Of a stretch of DNA of 64,000 bases, positions 8,583 through 17,985 are shown piece by piece (position 1 is the stretch's first letter; each line of letters begins with the position of its first letter). This DNA comes from an uncultured Eubacteriales bacterium (GTDB lineage Bacteria; Bacillota; Clostridia; Christensenellales; Aristaeellaceae), in NCBI GenBank assembly GCA_902790175.1, contig CADAQZ010000002.1, forward strand, positions 1 to 64,000, written 5' to 3'. The translations under genes were made by a program, and so were the position numbers. The notes beneath the pieces are model-generated. The model was not told where the DNA came from. It saw only the letters and a program-made list of their open reading frames with translations, and made no database searches.

Positions 8583-10082
8583 TTAAACCATCTTCGCGAT
8601 GAGGTCCTCTTCGCTGAGGGCCGGGTCGCGCTTGAACTCGCCGTTGATGCGCCCGTCCTTCATCACGAAGATGCGGTCGGACATGCCCAGCAGCTCGGGG
8701 ATCTCCTCGGAGATCATGATGATGCTCTTGCCCTGCTTCTGCATCTCCGCCATCAGCGCGTAGATCGCCTGCTTCACCTTGACGTCGATGCCGCGCGTGG
8801 GTGAATCCAGCACCAGTATGTCGCTGCCCTTGCCCAGCCAGCGCGCCAGCACGACCTTCTGCTTGTTGCCGCCGGACAGGTCGGACACGAACTGGCCGAC
8901 GTTCTGCATCTTGGTCTGCATGTTGGTGGCATGCTCGTTGGCAAAGCGCGTGAGCTTGCGCCCGTTCAGCAGGCCGTGGCTGGCGAGGTCGTCGATCGAC
9001 GGCAGCACCACGTTGTTGCGGATGGACTCGTTGAGTATGATCGACTCGTTGTCGCGGTCCTTGGAGGTATACGCGATGGAGTTCTTGATGGCGGTCGGGA
9101 TGTCGTTGATGGCCGTGCCGTTGGCCAGCGTCACGGAGCCGGTGCGGTCCCAGCTGGCGCCGAAGATGGCCTTGCCCACCTCGTGCATGCCGCACTCGGA
9201 AAGGCCGCCGAAACCGAGGATCTCGCCCCGGTGCAGTTCGAACGTCACGTCCTCGATCTCCCCGGGCACAGTCACGCCGCTGACCTTCAATACCACCTCG
9301 TCCGACACGGGCGTGCCGTAGTCGGTGCGGTAGTAGGCGGAGCCGATCTCGCGGCCCACCATCAGGCGCTTCAGGTCGTCCTCGGTGACGTCCTTGGCGT
9401 TCACGGTGTCGATGTACTCGCCGTCGCGCAGGATGGACACAGTGTCGGCGTGGCTGAGCACCTCGCCCAGGTCGTGGCTGATGAATATGACCGAGCGCCC
9501 GTCCGCGCGGACGGCGTCCATGATCTTGTACAGCTCCAGGCGGCCGTTCTGCGAAAGCGCCGTGGTCGTCTCGTCGATGACCAGGATCTTGGGCTTCATG
9601 TAGGTGGCCTTGACGATCTCGACGAGCTTTCGGTCCTCGAAGTTGTAGCGGTCGATCATCGAGCCGGCCTTGATGCGCCCGAAGCCGTAGGAATCCAGCA
9701 GCTTCTGGGCCTCGCGGTTCATGGCGCGGGTGTCCTTCACGCCGTAGTGCATGAAGGGCTGCTCGTGGCCCAGGTAGATGTTCTCGGCCACGGTCAGGCC
9801 GGAAAGCGTGCCCATCTCCTGAACGATGATGGAGATGCCCTCGTCGTTGGCCTCCACCTGGTTCTTGATGTGCAGCTCCTTGCCGTCGAGCGTGAACGTG
9901 CCGCCGCCGATGGTGTATATGCCGCAGAGCATCTGGCAGAACGTGCTCTTGCCGGAGCCGTTCTCGCCGATCAGCGCGCGGATCTCGCCCGCGTCGATGG
10001 TGACGGAAACGTCGTTGACGGCGTGCGTCATGCCGAAGCGCTTGTCGATGTGCTCGGCAACGAGCATTGTCTTCTTATCCAT
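8583..10082 (-). CDS. Sugar ABC transporter ATP-binding protein (RbsA/MglA type)
   Basis: A 499-residue tandem ATPase with two nucleotide-binding domains, as in CUT2 sugar importers. NBD1 has Walker A GENGSGKST and Walker B ILVIDETTT. NBD2 has the signature LSGGNKQKVVLARW and Walker B LVLDSPTRGID, but in place of Walker A it has FGGLSECGMHEVGKAIFG, as usual for RbsA-like second domains. The signature motif in NBD1 is also degenerate (RYNFEDRKLVEI). It energises the flanking permeases. The gap to the upstream permease gene is 12 nt, so they are co-transcribed. Confidence 0.93.
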   Translation of the reverse strand: MDKKTMLVAEHIDKRFGMTHAVNDVSVTIDAGEIRALIGENGSGKSTFCQMLCGIYTIGGGTFTLDGKELHIKNQVEANDEGISIIVQEMGTLSGLTVAENIYLGHEQPFMHYGVKDTRAMNREAQKLLDSYGFGRIKAGSMIDRYNFEDRKLVEIVKATYMKPKILVIDETTTALSQNGRLELYKIMDAVRADGRSVIFISHDLGEVLSHADTVSILRDGEYIDTVNAKDVTEDDLKRLMVGREIGSAYYRTDYGTPVSDEVVLKVSGVTVPGEIEDVTFELHRGEILGFGGLSECGMHEVGKAIFGASWDRTGSVTLANGTAINDIPTAIKNSIAYTSKDRDNESIILNESIRNNVVLPSIDDLASHGLLNGRKLTRFANEHATNMQTKMQNVGQFVSDLSGGNKQKVVLARWLGKGSDILVLDSPTRGIDVKVKQAIYALMAEMQKQGKSIIMISEEIPELLGMSDRIFVMKDGRINGEFKRDPALSEEDLIAKMV

Positions 10083-10094
10083 GCGCGCACCCCC

Positions 10095-11045
10095 TTACTT
10101 CACCACGCTGCCCTTGCCCCCGCGGGCCGTCAGCGTGACGATGATCAGAAGGGCGGCGCCGGTGACGACGTTCTGGATCGTGGTCGGGGCGCCCAGGGCC
10201 ACGAAGCCGCTGAAGATCATGGAGATGATGAACTCGCCGACCACGATGGCGGTGATCGGCACGCCGTACTTGCGGAAGGCGACGCCGAAGAACGTGCCCA
10301 TCAGGGGCTGGAAGTTGCGGCTCATCGTGCTCATGCCGGTCAGAGCGGTCATCGTCGTGCCGTAGGACACGGACAGGATGGCCATCACGCCCACGAAGAA
10401 GTGCAGCAGCATGAAGCCGATCAGCTTGTACTTCTTGACGTTGATGCCCATGTTCTTGGCCGTGAACTCGTTGCTGCCGATGGCGGCGCAGTAGGTGCCG
10501 ATCTTGGTGTAGTTCAGGATGAAGTACATCAGCAGGAACGCCAGCAGCGCCAGTATGTAGTTGCCCGGCGCACCGCTGAAGAAGCGATAGGCGGGGTCCA
10601 GCGTCTGCTTGTCGCCGCCCGCCACGAAAACGGCCACGCTCTCGAACACCAGCATCACGCCCACGGTGACGATCATCGAGGGCACGTTCAGCCTGTTGTA
10701 CAGCGTGCCGATCAAAAAGCCCAGGAGCGTGCCGCAGCCCAGGCAGCCCAGCACGAAGCCGATATAGCCGAATTTCTGCGAGAGTATGACGCCCACGATG
10801 CTCGACAGCACCACGTTCGAGCCGACGGCGAAGTCAAACAGGCCCATCACGACGATGAAGTACAGGCCGCATCCGCCGACGGAGTAGATGATCGAGGATT
10901 GCAGATAGGATGAGAGATTGTTCAGAGAGCCAAAGTTGTTTGGCGTGAGGATCTTGAAGAAGGCGTAAAAGAACACCAGCATCGCCAACAGCAGGACGAG
11001 CCCGTAGTACTTACTGCGCTTCAGCTTTTCCAGTGCTTTGGACAT
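10095..11045 (-). CDS. Sugar ABC transporter permease (RbsC family), first permease
   Basis: A 316-residue polytopic permease of the BPD_transp_2 family, paralogous to the permease at 7598-8569. Recognisable parts are GLFDFAVGSNVVLSSIVGVILSQ and AIGSNEFTAKNMGINVKKYK, the cytoplasmic coupling loop of RbsC-like proteins. It lies between the binding-protein gene (187 nt upstream, behind several hairpins) and the ATPase. It probably forms a heterodimer with the second permease. Confidence 0.9.
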   Translation of the reverse strand: MSKALEKLKRSKYYGLVLLLAMLVFFYAFFKILTPNNFGSLNNLSSYLQSSIIYSVGGCGLYFIVVMGLFDFAVGSNVVLSSIVGVILSQKFGYIGFVLGCLGCGTLLGFLIGTLYNRLNVPSMIVTVGVMLVFESVAVFVAGGDKQTLDPAYRFFSGAPGNYILALLAFLLMYFILNYTKIGTYCAAIGSNEFTAKNMGINVKKYKLIGFMLLHFFVGVMAILSVSYGTTMTALTGMSTMSRNFQPLMGTFFGVAFRKYGVPITAIVVGEFIISMIFSGFVALGAPTTIQNVVTGAALLIIVTLTARGGKGSVVK

Positions 11046-11108
11046 AGCTTCGCTTCCTATTCTTTCGGCGTCCTGCCGGGGCAGTTTGCCTTGATAGTCT
11101 CATGACCC

Positions 11109-11221
11109 GTGAAAAGCGGGCTCCGCCGCGCCTGACGGCTGCCCGCTTTTCACAGTAAGTTGGGCACGATCGGGAAAACATCGCGTTTCCCGGATTCGGC
11201 GGCATCCGCAGGGATGCCGCC
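11109..11221 (-). other. Three hairpins between binding-protein gene and transport genes
   Basis: The 187-nt gap holds three perfect inverted repeats: 13-bp arms at 11109-11153, 7-bp arms at 11171-11192 and 10-bp arms at 11198-11221. None has a clear T-run in the leftward direction, apart from CCCGCTTTTC in the first. They probably stabilise or partly terminate the binding-protein mRNA, giving more binding protein than membrane subunits. Confidence 0.6.
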
Positions 11222-11232
11222 GACAATCGCAA

Positions 11233-12351
11233 TTACTTGGCGTGACGCGCCACGACGTCCTCAACGGACAGCTTCGCGCAAGCCGCAGCCAGGTCGTCAT
11301 AGGGCAGGCCGGCCAGCTCGACGATCTCGTCCGCGTAGTACGGCAGCTCCTCGCCGGTGAAGTACTCGGCGTAGTTCGCATAGTCCTCGGGGGACGCGAC
11401 GAACATGTACGGGAACACCATGTCATAGAAGCTGTCGGTGCTGGTCTCGTAGTTGCCCTTGATGGCATTGTAGACCATCAGGAAGGCGAAGAACGGGTCG
11501 GCGTAGTGTCCGCCGGACTCGGCCGCCATCGCGCCGGTCTCGAGCTTCACGTCGAGGTCGGGCAGGAAGTCGGTGGAGACCACGGCGATCTTGCCGGTCA
11601 GGCCCTTGGCCTCGATGCCGGCAATGGCGCCCAGCAGGGTGTCGCCGCCGCCGCCCGCAACGATCAGAGCGTCGATGTCGGGGTTGGCGTCGATGATGGC
11701 CTCAGCCGCCTGACGGCCGGTGTCGGTGGTGGTGCGGCCGTACTGGGGCTCGAGCATCTCCATCTGGTCGTCGGGATTGGCTTCGTTCCAGGCCTCAACG
11801 CCCGCCTGATAGCCGGCCCAGCGGCCCAGGAAGGTGGCGTCGCCGGGCTCCCAGCCCTCGAGGCCGATCTTGCGGCAGCCCTTCTCGCCCAGGATGGTGA
11901 CGAGGGTCTTGCCGTTGTCGAACTCGGACTCGTGCACCGCGCCCACATAGTACGGGGAAGCGCAGGCCTGAGCATACTCATCGGGGTTGTCGTCCGGATT
12001 GATCACGCGGAAGAACTGGGCGACATACATCTCGTTGTCTTCGCAGGTCTTGATGACGGAAGCCATCTCGGCGGAAGCGGAGTTGCAGATGATCATGCCG
12101 TCGCAATCGGCCATGGCCAGATCCTCGGCGGAAGCGGTGACCTTCTCGGAGATGTGCGCCTGGTCCACATACTGGACCTCGACATCGCCCAGAGCCTCGG
12201 CAGCGGCGTCAATGATGCGCTTGCACTCGCTGCCCAGCGTGTCGGTGGAGCTCCAGATGGAGACGCCGATCTTGATATTCTCGGCACTTGCGGCCAGAAC
12301 CACGCTCAGCAGCATGGTCAGCGCCAGGACCAGAGCCAGAACTTTCTTCAT
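11233..12351 (-). CDS. Sugar ABC transporter substrate-binding protein (periplasmic-binding type 1)
   Basis: A 372-residue secreted binding protein. The start MKKVLALVLALTMLLSVVLA is a signal peptide ending near ASA-EN, followed by KIGVSIWSSTDTLGSECKRI, the beginning of a type 1 periplasmic-binding fold (PF13407 class). I chose the ATG at 12351 because it begins the signal peptide and has a GGAGG SD; the frame is open further upstream. There is no lipobox cysteine, which is unusual for a monoderm binding protein. It heads the operon of the two RbsC-type permeases and the tandem ATPase. The ligand is unknown. Confidence 0.9.
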   Translation of the reverse strand: MKKVLALVLALTMLLSVVLAASAENIKIGVSIWSSTDTLGSECKRIIDAAAEALGDVEVQYVDQAHISEKVTASAEDLAMADCDGMIICNSASAEMASVIKTCEDNEMYVAQFFRVINPDDNPDEYAQACASPYYVGAVHESEFDNGKTLVTILGEKGCRKIGLEGWEPGDATFLGRWAGYQAGVEAWNEANPDDQMEMLEPQYGRTTTDTGRQAAEAIIDANPDIDALIVAGGGGDTLLGAIAGIEAKGLTGKIAVVSTDFLPDLDVKLETGAMAAESGGHYADPFFAFLMVYNAIKGNYETSTDSFYDMVFPYMFVASPEDYANYAEYFTGEELPYYADEIVELAGLPYDDLAAACAKLSVEDVVARHAK

Positions 12352-12421
12352 GTTGTTTTCCTCCTCCATTATTGGGCCGGGACGCGCGTTCCGCGACGGC
12401 AGGCGCACCGCCATGCGAATC

Positions 12422-12474
12422 GGAACGGCCCGGTCGTTCGGAAATAATTATATCATTTTTTTGGCACAAGTCAA
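12422..12474 (-). promoter_or_regulatory. Promoter and candidate operator of the first sugar importer
   Basis: On the minus strand TTGACT (12469-12474) and TATAAT (12447-12452) are 16 nt apart. Immediately downstream is an inverted repeat with arms GAACG/CGTTC (12422-12441), in the position of a repressor operator of LacI type. No regulator gene is adjacent. Confidence 0.65.
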
Positions 12475-12554
12475 TGTAAAAATCCCCTCGAAACGGTATA
12501 ATATTATTCGTTTGGGACGATTCTTCGTTAAGTTTTCGGAAAGCAGACGAAAGT

Positions 12555-12635
12555 GAAAGATCCTTCGCTTCGCTCAGGATGACATCGTCGTGAATCGATA
12601 AAACCTGTCATCCTGAACGCAGTGAAGGATCTTTC
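12555..12635. repeat. Dispersed inverted-repeat element (copy 1)
   Basis: Two near-identical 30-nt arms in inverted orientation (12555-12584 and 12606-12635) begin and end with GAAAGATCCTTC and have inner ends GGATGACA. The element could fold into a long hairpin. A related element lies at 38174-38275 and a half element at 37029-37082. It sits between the end of mglC and the promoter of the first importer and has no coding content. Confidence 0.85.
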
Positions 12636-12663
12636 TGTCATACTTATTCGCTTGGTTTGTGCC

Positions 12664-13677
12664 TTACTTCTTCGCGATGTACTTGCGGATATCCAGCGCG
12701 ACAGCCAGCACAATGACCAGGCCCTGCACAACGTAGTTGTAGTAGGGGTTGACGCCCAGGAACTGCAGTATGATCTTCAGAAGCTCGAACACCAGAACGC
12801 CGACGAGCACGCCGGGCACGGTGCCGATACCGCCGGTGGTGGAGACGCCGCCGATGGTGCAGCCCGCGATGGCTTCCAGCTCATAGCCCTGGCCCATCGA
12901 GGCCGAGGCGCCGCCGGACTTCGCCGCCAGCAGGTAGCCGGCCAGCGCGTACATCAGGCCCGCGGTGGCGTAGATGCGGATCAGGGTGAACGTGGTGTTC
13001 ACGCCGGAGACCTCCGCCGCCACGTCGTTGCCGCCGATGGCGTACATGTACTTGCCGTGGCGGGTCTTGTTGTAGATGAACCAGAACAGGAAGCCGAAGA
13101 TCAGCGCCACGAACAGCAGGTACGGCAGGTGGAAGCTCTTGGTGGAGCCCAGGCGGCCGTTGATCAGGCTGGTGTAGATCTTCTGGAAGCCGCCGATGGG
13201 CTGCGCGTCAGAGATGACCAGCGAGATGCCGTAGACGATCGTCTGCGTGCCCAGCGTGGCGATGAAGGGCGGCACGTGGAGCTTGGTGACGATGAAGCCG
13301 TTGATCAGGCCCCAGCACAGGCCGATGAGCAGCACGATGATCAGCACCAGGCCGATGTTCATCTCGGGCGCCCACTTCCACAGCTTGCTGCCGTAGTCGC
13401 CCTTCTGGCACAGGATGCCGGCCACGACGGCCGCGAAGCCTACCTGACGGCCGGCGGACAGGTCCGTGCCCTTGGTGATCAGGCAGCCGGACACGCCCAG
13501 CGCGATCAGGAAGCGCACGGCGGTGTTGCTCATCAGGTTGGAGAAGTTCGCCCAGGAGAAGAAGTTGTCCTTCAGGCAGCCGACGACGACAGCCGCGACC
13601 ACCAGCAGCAGCGCGATGGGGTTGCCCTTGATGACCGCGAGGATCTTCGCGCCGGTGTTTTGTTTACTATTATCCAT
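12664..13677 (-). CDS. mglC: Galactose/methyl-galactoside ABC transporter permease MglC
   Basis: A 337-residue permease of the CUT2 galactose/methyl-galactoside importer. Family-specific parts include NTAVRFLIALGVSGCLITKGTDLSAGRQVG, the long intradomain segment SLINGRLGSTKSFHLPYLLF and AIGGNDVAAEVSGVN. The ATG at 13677 has SD GAGGGGG at suitable spacing; a GTG lies two codons upstream. It is the third gene of mglB-mglA-mglC, 18 nt after mglA. The assignment rests on operon order and on the MglB features. Confidence 0.9.
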   Translation of the reverse strand: MDNSKQNTGAKILAVIKGNPIALLLVVAAVVVGCLKDNFFSWANFSNLMSNTAVRFLIALGVSGCLITKGTDLSAGRQVGFAAVVAGILCQKGDYGSKLWKWAPEMNIGLVLIIVLLIGLCWGLINGFIVTKLHVPPFIATLGTQTIVYGISLVISDAQPIGGFQKIYTSLINGRLGSTKSFHLPYLLFVALIFGFLFWFIYNKTRHGKYMYAIGGNDVAAEVSGVNTTFTLIRIYATAGLMYALAGYLLAAKSGGASASMGQGYELEAIAGCTIGGVSTTGGIGTVPGVLVGVLVFELLKIILQFLGVNPYYNYVVQGLVIVLAVALDIRKYIAKK

Positions 13678-13695
13678 AATCACTGTCCCCCTCAG

Positions 13696-15207
<1,512 letters not shown>

Positions 15208-15315
15208 GCAGGCATACCTCCTTTCGATTGTTCGCTGTCATTCCAGCGCACTTCGCGCCGCGTCCGAACGCGCCCGGGCGCGCCGCGAAATGCGCCGCTT
15301 GATAACCTCAACGAT

Positions 15316-15341
15316 GGGTGAGCCAAGAATCTGGCTCACCC
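15316..15341 (-). other. Hairpin between mglB and mglA
   Basis: Nine-bp perfect arms GGGTGAGCC/GGCTCACCC enclose an 8-nt loop in the 182-nt gap after mglB. There is no T-run, so this is more likely a 3' stabiliser of the mglB message than a full terminator. Confidence 0.6.
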
Positions 15342-15389
15342 ACCTGTCCATGATCTATGCCGATGGAGCCTTAAATCCGATAGTTCGAA

Positions 15390-16388
15390 TTACTGGGCGT
15401 CGACATAGGCCTTGTCGACCTTCACGTAGTCAACGATGTAGTAGTTCTCGATTTCCTCGCCCTTGAGCAGCTTGATGGCCGCGTCGACCGCCGCGTGGGA
15501 CTGGCCGATGTGGTCGTTCAGCACGGTGCCGGTCATCTCGCCGTTCTTGACCATCTCGACGCACTCGTCCAGAGCGTCGACACCCAGCAGGTAGATGTCC
15601 TCGCCCACGGTGCGGCCGGCGGTCGCGATGGCGGTCGCGGCGCCCAGCGCCATGCCGTCGTTGTTGCAGAACACGACCTCGATGGCGTCGCCATAGTTGG
15701 TCAGAGCGTTCGCGCACAGCTCCTGGCCCTTGGTCTGATCCCAGTTGCCGACCTGGTCGTCCAGGCACTCCACTTCGTAGCCCGCGTCGGTCAGAGCCTT
15801 CACGGAGAACTCGGTGCGGTACTGAGCGTCGACGTTCTCGGGATCGCCCTCGATCATGATGTAGGAGATCTTGCCGTCGCCGTTGATGTCGCCGTGGTTC
15901 TCCAGCTCGCAGACCATCTCGCCCTGGTAGGTACCGGACTGACGGGCGTCAGCGCCAACGTAGCAAACCTCAGGGTTGTCGAGGATGCCGGCGTAGCTGT
16001 AGTCGCCGTCGTCGCCCAGAGGCTCGCGGTTGATCAGCACCAGCGGGATGCCGGCGGCCACGATCTCGTCGATCACGGCGTCCGCGGAGGAGGTCTGGAC
16101 CAGGTTCAGGATGATGACGTCCATGCCCTGGGTGATGAACGTGCGGACCTGGTTGGTCTGCTCGGCCATGTCGTTCTTGGCGTCCTGAATGGTGATATCG
16201 AACTTCATGTCGTCGGTCTCGAGAGACTTCATGTAGGACTCGAGCTCGTTGCGGTACAGGGTCATGAAGTTGTCGGTGAACTGGTAGATGGAAACGCCAA
16301 CCTTATAGGTCTTGGCTTCCGCGGAGGCGACGCACAGCGCGCTCAGCGCCAGCATGGCAACCAACAGGACTGCGAGGATCTTTTTCAT
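15390..16388 (-). CDS. mglB: D-galactose/methyl-galactoside-binding protein MglB
   Basis: A 332-residue secreted sugar-binding protein: a signal peptide (MKKILAVLLVAMLALSALCVASAEA), then a type 1 binding fold starting YKVGVSIYQFTDNFMTLYR. The segment GDINGDGKISYIMIEGDPEN resembles the structural calcium loop and adjacent ligand region of E. coli MglB, and VVFCNNDGMALGA and LLGVDAL are also galactose-binding-protein features. The single Cys in the signal peptide is not in a lipobox. It heads mglBAC and is divergent from the nucleoside importer. Confidence 0.9.
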   Translation of the reverse strand: MKKILAVLLVAMLALSALCVASAEAKTYKVGVSIYQFTDNFMTLYRNELESYMKSLETDDMKFDITIQDAKNDMAEQTNQVRTFITQGMDVIILNLVQTSSADAVIDEIVAAGIPLVLINREPLGDDGDYSYAGILDNPEVCYVGADARQSGTYQGEMVCELENHGDINGDGKISYIMIEGDPENVDAQYRTEFSVKALTDAGYEVECLDDQVGNWDQTKGQELCANALTNYGDAIEVVFCNNDGMALGAATAIATAGRTVGEDIYLLGVDALDECVEMVKNGEMTGTVLNDHIGQSHAAVDAAIKLLKGEEIENYYIVDYVKVDKAYVDAQ

Positions 16389-16484
16389 GGAATACCGTCT
16401 CCTTTTAATGTATTTTCATGCGGCTTTGCCGCAAGAAATCATGTTAACGGCGTCATAGCGCCTACTCAACCGAATATCGCGCTT

Positions 16485-16514
16485 ATTATAACACCCCTTT
16501 GCGCCTGTTGTCAA
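16485..16514 (-). promoter_or_regulatory. Consensus promoter of mglBAC
   Basis: Perfect TTGACA (16509-16514) and TATAAT (16485-16490) with an 18-nt spacer lie about 100 nt upstream of mglB on the minus strand. The remaining intergenic DNA to 16750 holds the divergent promoter described separately. Confidence 0.85.
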
Positions 16515-16662
16515 TATCCCCATATAATTTAATCATTATTTGTCCTAAATGGCGGTTTTTTTGTCCCTCCCCTGCTTTTCCGGGCCCGCGGGACGGGGAT
16601 TTTGGCGCTCTCGCCGCTGCCAGTTTTGTCCAGTTTTTGCCCGATTTATATAATTTTTCTGT

Positions 16663-16700
16663 CGAAAACGCTTTTCAAAACGTAATGGACATGTTATAAT
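16663..16700 (+). promoter_or_regulatory. Promoter of the nucleoside importer with cre-like site
   Basis: TTTTCA (16672-16677) and TATAAT (16695-16700) are 17 nt apart. Overlapping the -35 is CGAAAACGCTTTTC (16663-16676), which matches about 12 of 14 positions of the CcpA catabolite-responsive element. Repression by CcpA when preferred sugars are present is inferred. Confidence 0.6.
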
Positions 16701-16750
16701 ATGCGAGGAGCATTATTTATGGATGCTTACAAGACAAGGAGGAATGCACC

Positions 16751-17845
16751 ATGAAAAAACTCGTTTGTGTCCTGCTGGCAGCGATGATGCTGCTGTCCGT
16801 CGCGGCGTTCGCCGAGGGCGACTACCGCGTGGCGATGATCACCGACTACGGCGACATCACCGACCAGTCCTTCAACCAGACCACCTATGAAGCCTGCAAG
16901 GCCTTCTGCGAGGCCAACGGCATCGACTTCACCTACTACAAGCCCAACGGCGACTCCACCGCCGAGCGCGTCGCCATGGTCGAGAAGGCCGACGACGAGG
17001 GCTACAACGTGATCGTGATGCCCGGCTTCGCCTTCGGCGAGACCATCGCTGAGGTTCAGGAAGAGTATCCCGACATCAGCTTCATCGCGCTGGACGTGTC
17101 CGAGGGCGACCTGGGCGGCGCCGAAGTGGCCAGCAACGTGTACTGCGCTGTTTATAAGGAAGAGCTGTGCGGCTACATGGCCGGCTACGCGGCCGTGAAG
17201 CTGGGCTACACGCACCTGGGCTTCCTGGGCGGCATGGCCGTTCCCGCCGTCGTGCGCTACGGCTTCGGCTTCGTGCAGGGCGCGAACGCGGCTGCCGAGG
17301 AGCTGGGCATCGCCGGCGACGTGACCGTCGAGTATGTGTACGGCAACCAGTTCTATGGCGACGCCGACATCACCGCCTACATGGACAACTGGTATCAGAC
17401 CCTGGGCGTGCAGATCGTGTTCGCCTGCGGCGGCGGCATCTACTCCTCCGCGGCTGAGGCGGCTGCCAAGGTCGAGGGCGGTAAGGTGATCGGCGTGGAC
17501 GTCGACCAAGCTGCCATCATCGACGGCACCTACGGCGAGGGCCTGACCGTGACCAGCGCCATGAAGGGCCTGGCCGCGACCGTGGACACCCTGCTGGCGG
17601 AGACCATCGCGGGCAACTTCGCCAACTACGGCGGCAAGGTCGAGTCCCTGGGCCTGGTGGGCGAAGACCCCGCTGCAAACTACGTGCAGCTGGCCGGCTC
17701 CACCCAGTTCGGCGAAGGCTTCACCGAGGACGACTACAAGGCCCTCGTGGCCGCCATGTTCAACGGCGACGTGACCGTTTCCGACGCCATCGACGCGATG
17801 CCGGAGACCGCGATCACCGTCAACGACCTGGGCACCGTCAAGTAA
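16751..17845 (+). CDS. BMP family nucleoside-binding protein
   Basis: A 364-residue extracytoplasmic binding protein of the basic membrane protein (BMP/Med/PnrA) family, which captures purine nucleosides for ABC import. The signal peptide MKKLVCVLLAAMMLLSVAAFAEG is followed by YRVAMITDYGDITDQSFNQTTYEACKAF, the characteristic BMP N-terminus. GFLGGMAVPAVVRYGFGFVQGA and FACGGGIY are also typical. There is no lipobox. SD AAGGAGG precedes the ATG. It is the first gene of a BMP-ATPase-permease-permease operon. Confidence 0.93.
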   Translation: MKKLVCVLLAAMMLLSVAAFAEGDYRVAMITDYGDITDQSFNQTTYEACKAFCEANGIDFTYYKPNGDSTAERVAMVEKADDEGYNVIVMPGFAFGETIAEVQEEYPDISFIALDVSEGDLGGAEVASNVYCAVYKEELCGYMAGYAAVKLGYTHLGFLGGMAVPAVVRYGFGFVQGANAAAEELGIAGDVTVEYVYGNQFYGDADITAYMDNWYQTLGVQIVFACGGGIYSSAAEAAAKVEGGKVIGVDVDQAAIIDGTYGEGLTVTSAMKGLAATVDTLLAETIAGNFANYGGKVESLGLVGEDPAANYVQLAGSTQFGEGFTEDDYKALVAAMFNGDVTVSDAIDAMPETAITVNDLGTVK

Positions 17846-17855
17846 TGACCCATCG

Positions 17856-17925
17856 AACCGGGGAAGCATTCTTCCCCGGTTCTTTGACAAAAGCCCCCGG
17901 GAAAGCACGGGGGTTTTTGTCAAAG
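17856..17925 (+). terminator. Double hairpin terminator/attenuator after the BMP gene
   Basis: Two consecutive perfect hairpins (17856-17881 with 11-bp arms, and 17882-17925 with arms of about 17 nt around a CCCCC/GGGGG stem followed by T5) lie 10 nt after the stop. They precede the ATPase gene of the same operon, so partial termination probably sets a high ratio of binding protein to transporter. Confidence 0.8.
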
Positions 17926-17985
17926 AGAGCGATACTCTTTGGACCTGAGATTCCCATTCCATGTTGCATAGGAGGGCGATCAGAA

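Noticed and set aside
7598..12351. Calling the first sugar importer ribose-specific rbs
   Set aside because: The proteins are CUT2-type, but there is no ribokinase or RbsD, the permease is duplicated, and no ligand motif is visible.
17845..17985. Extended N-terminus for the nucleoside importer ATPase
   Set aside because: It would translate through two terminator hairpins; the TTG at 17986 has an SD and starts the family sequence.
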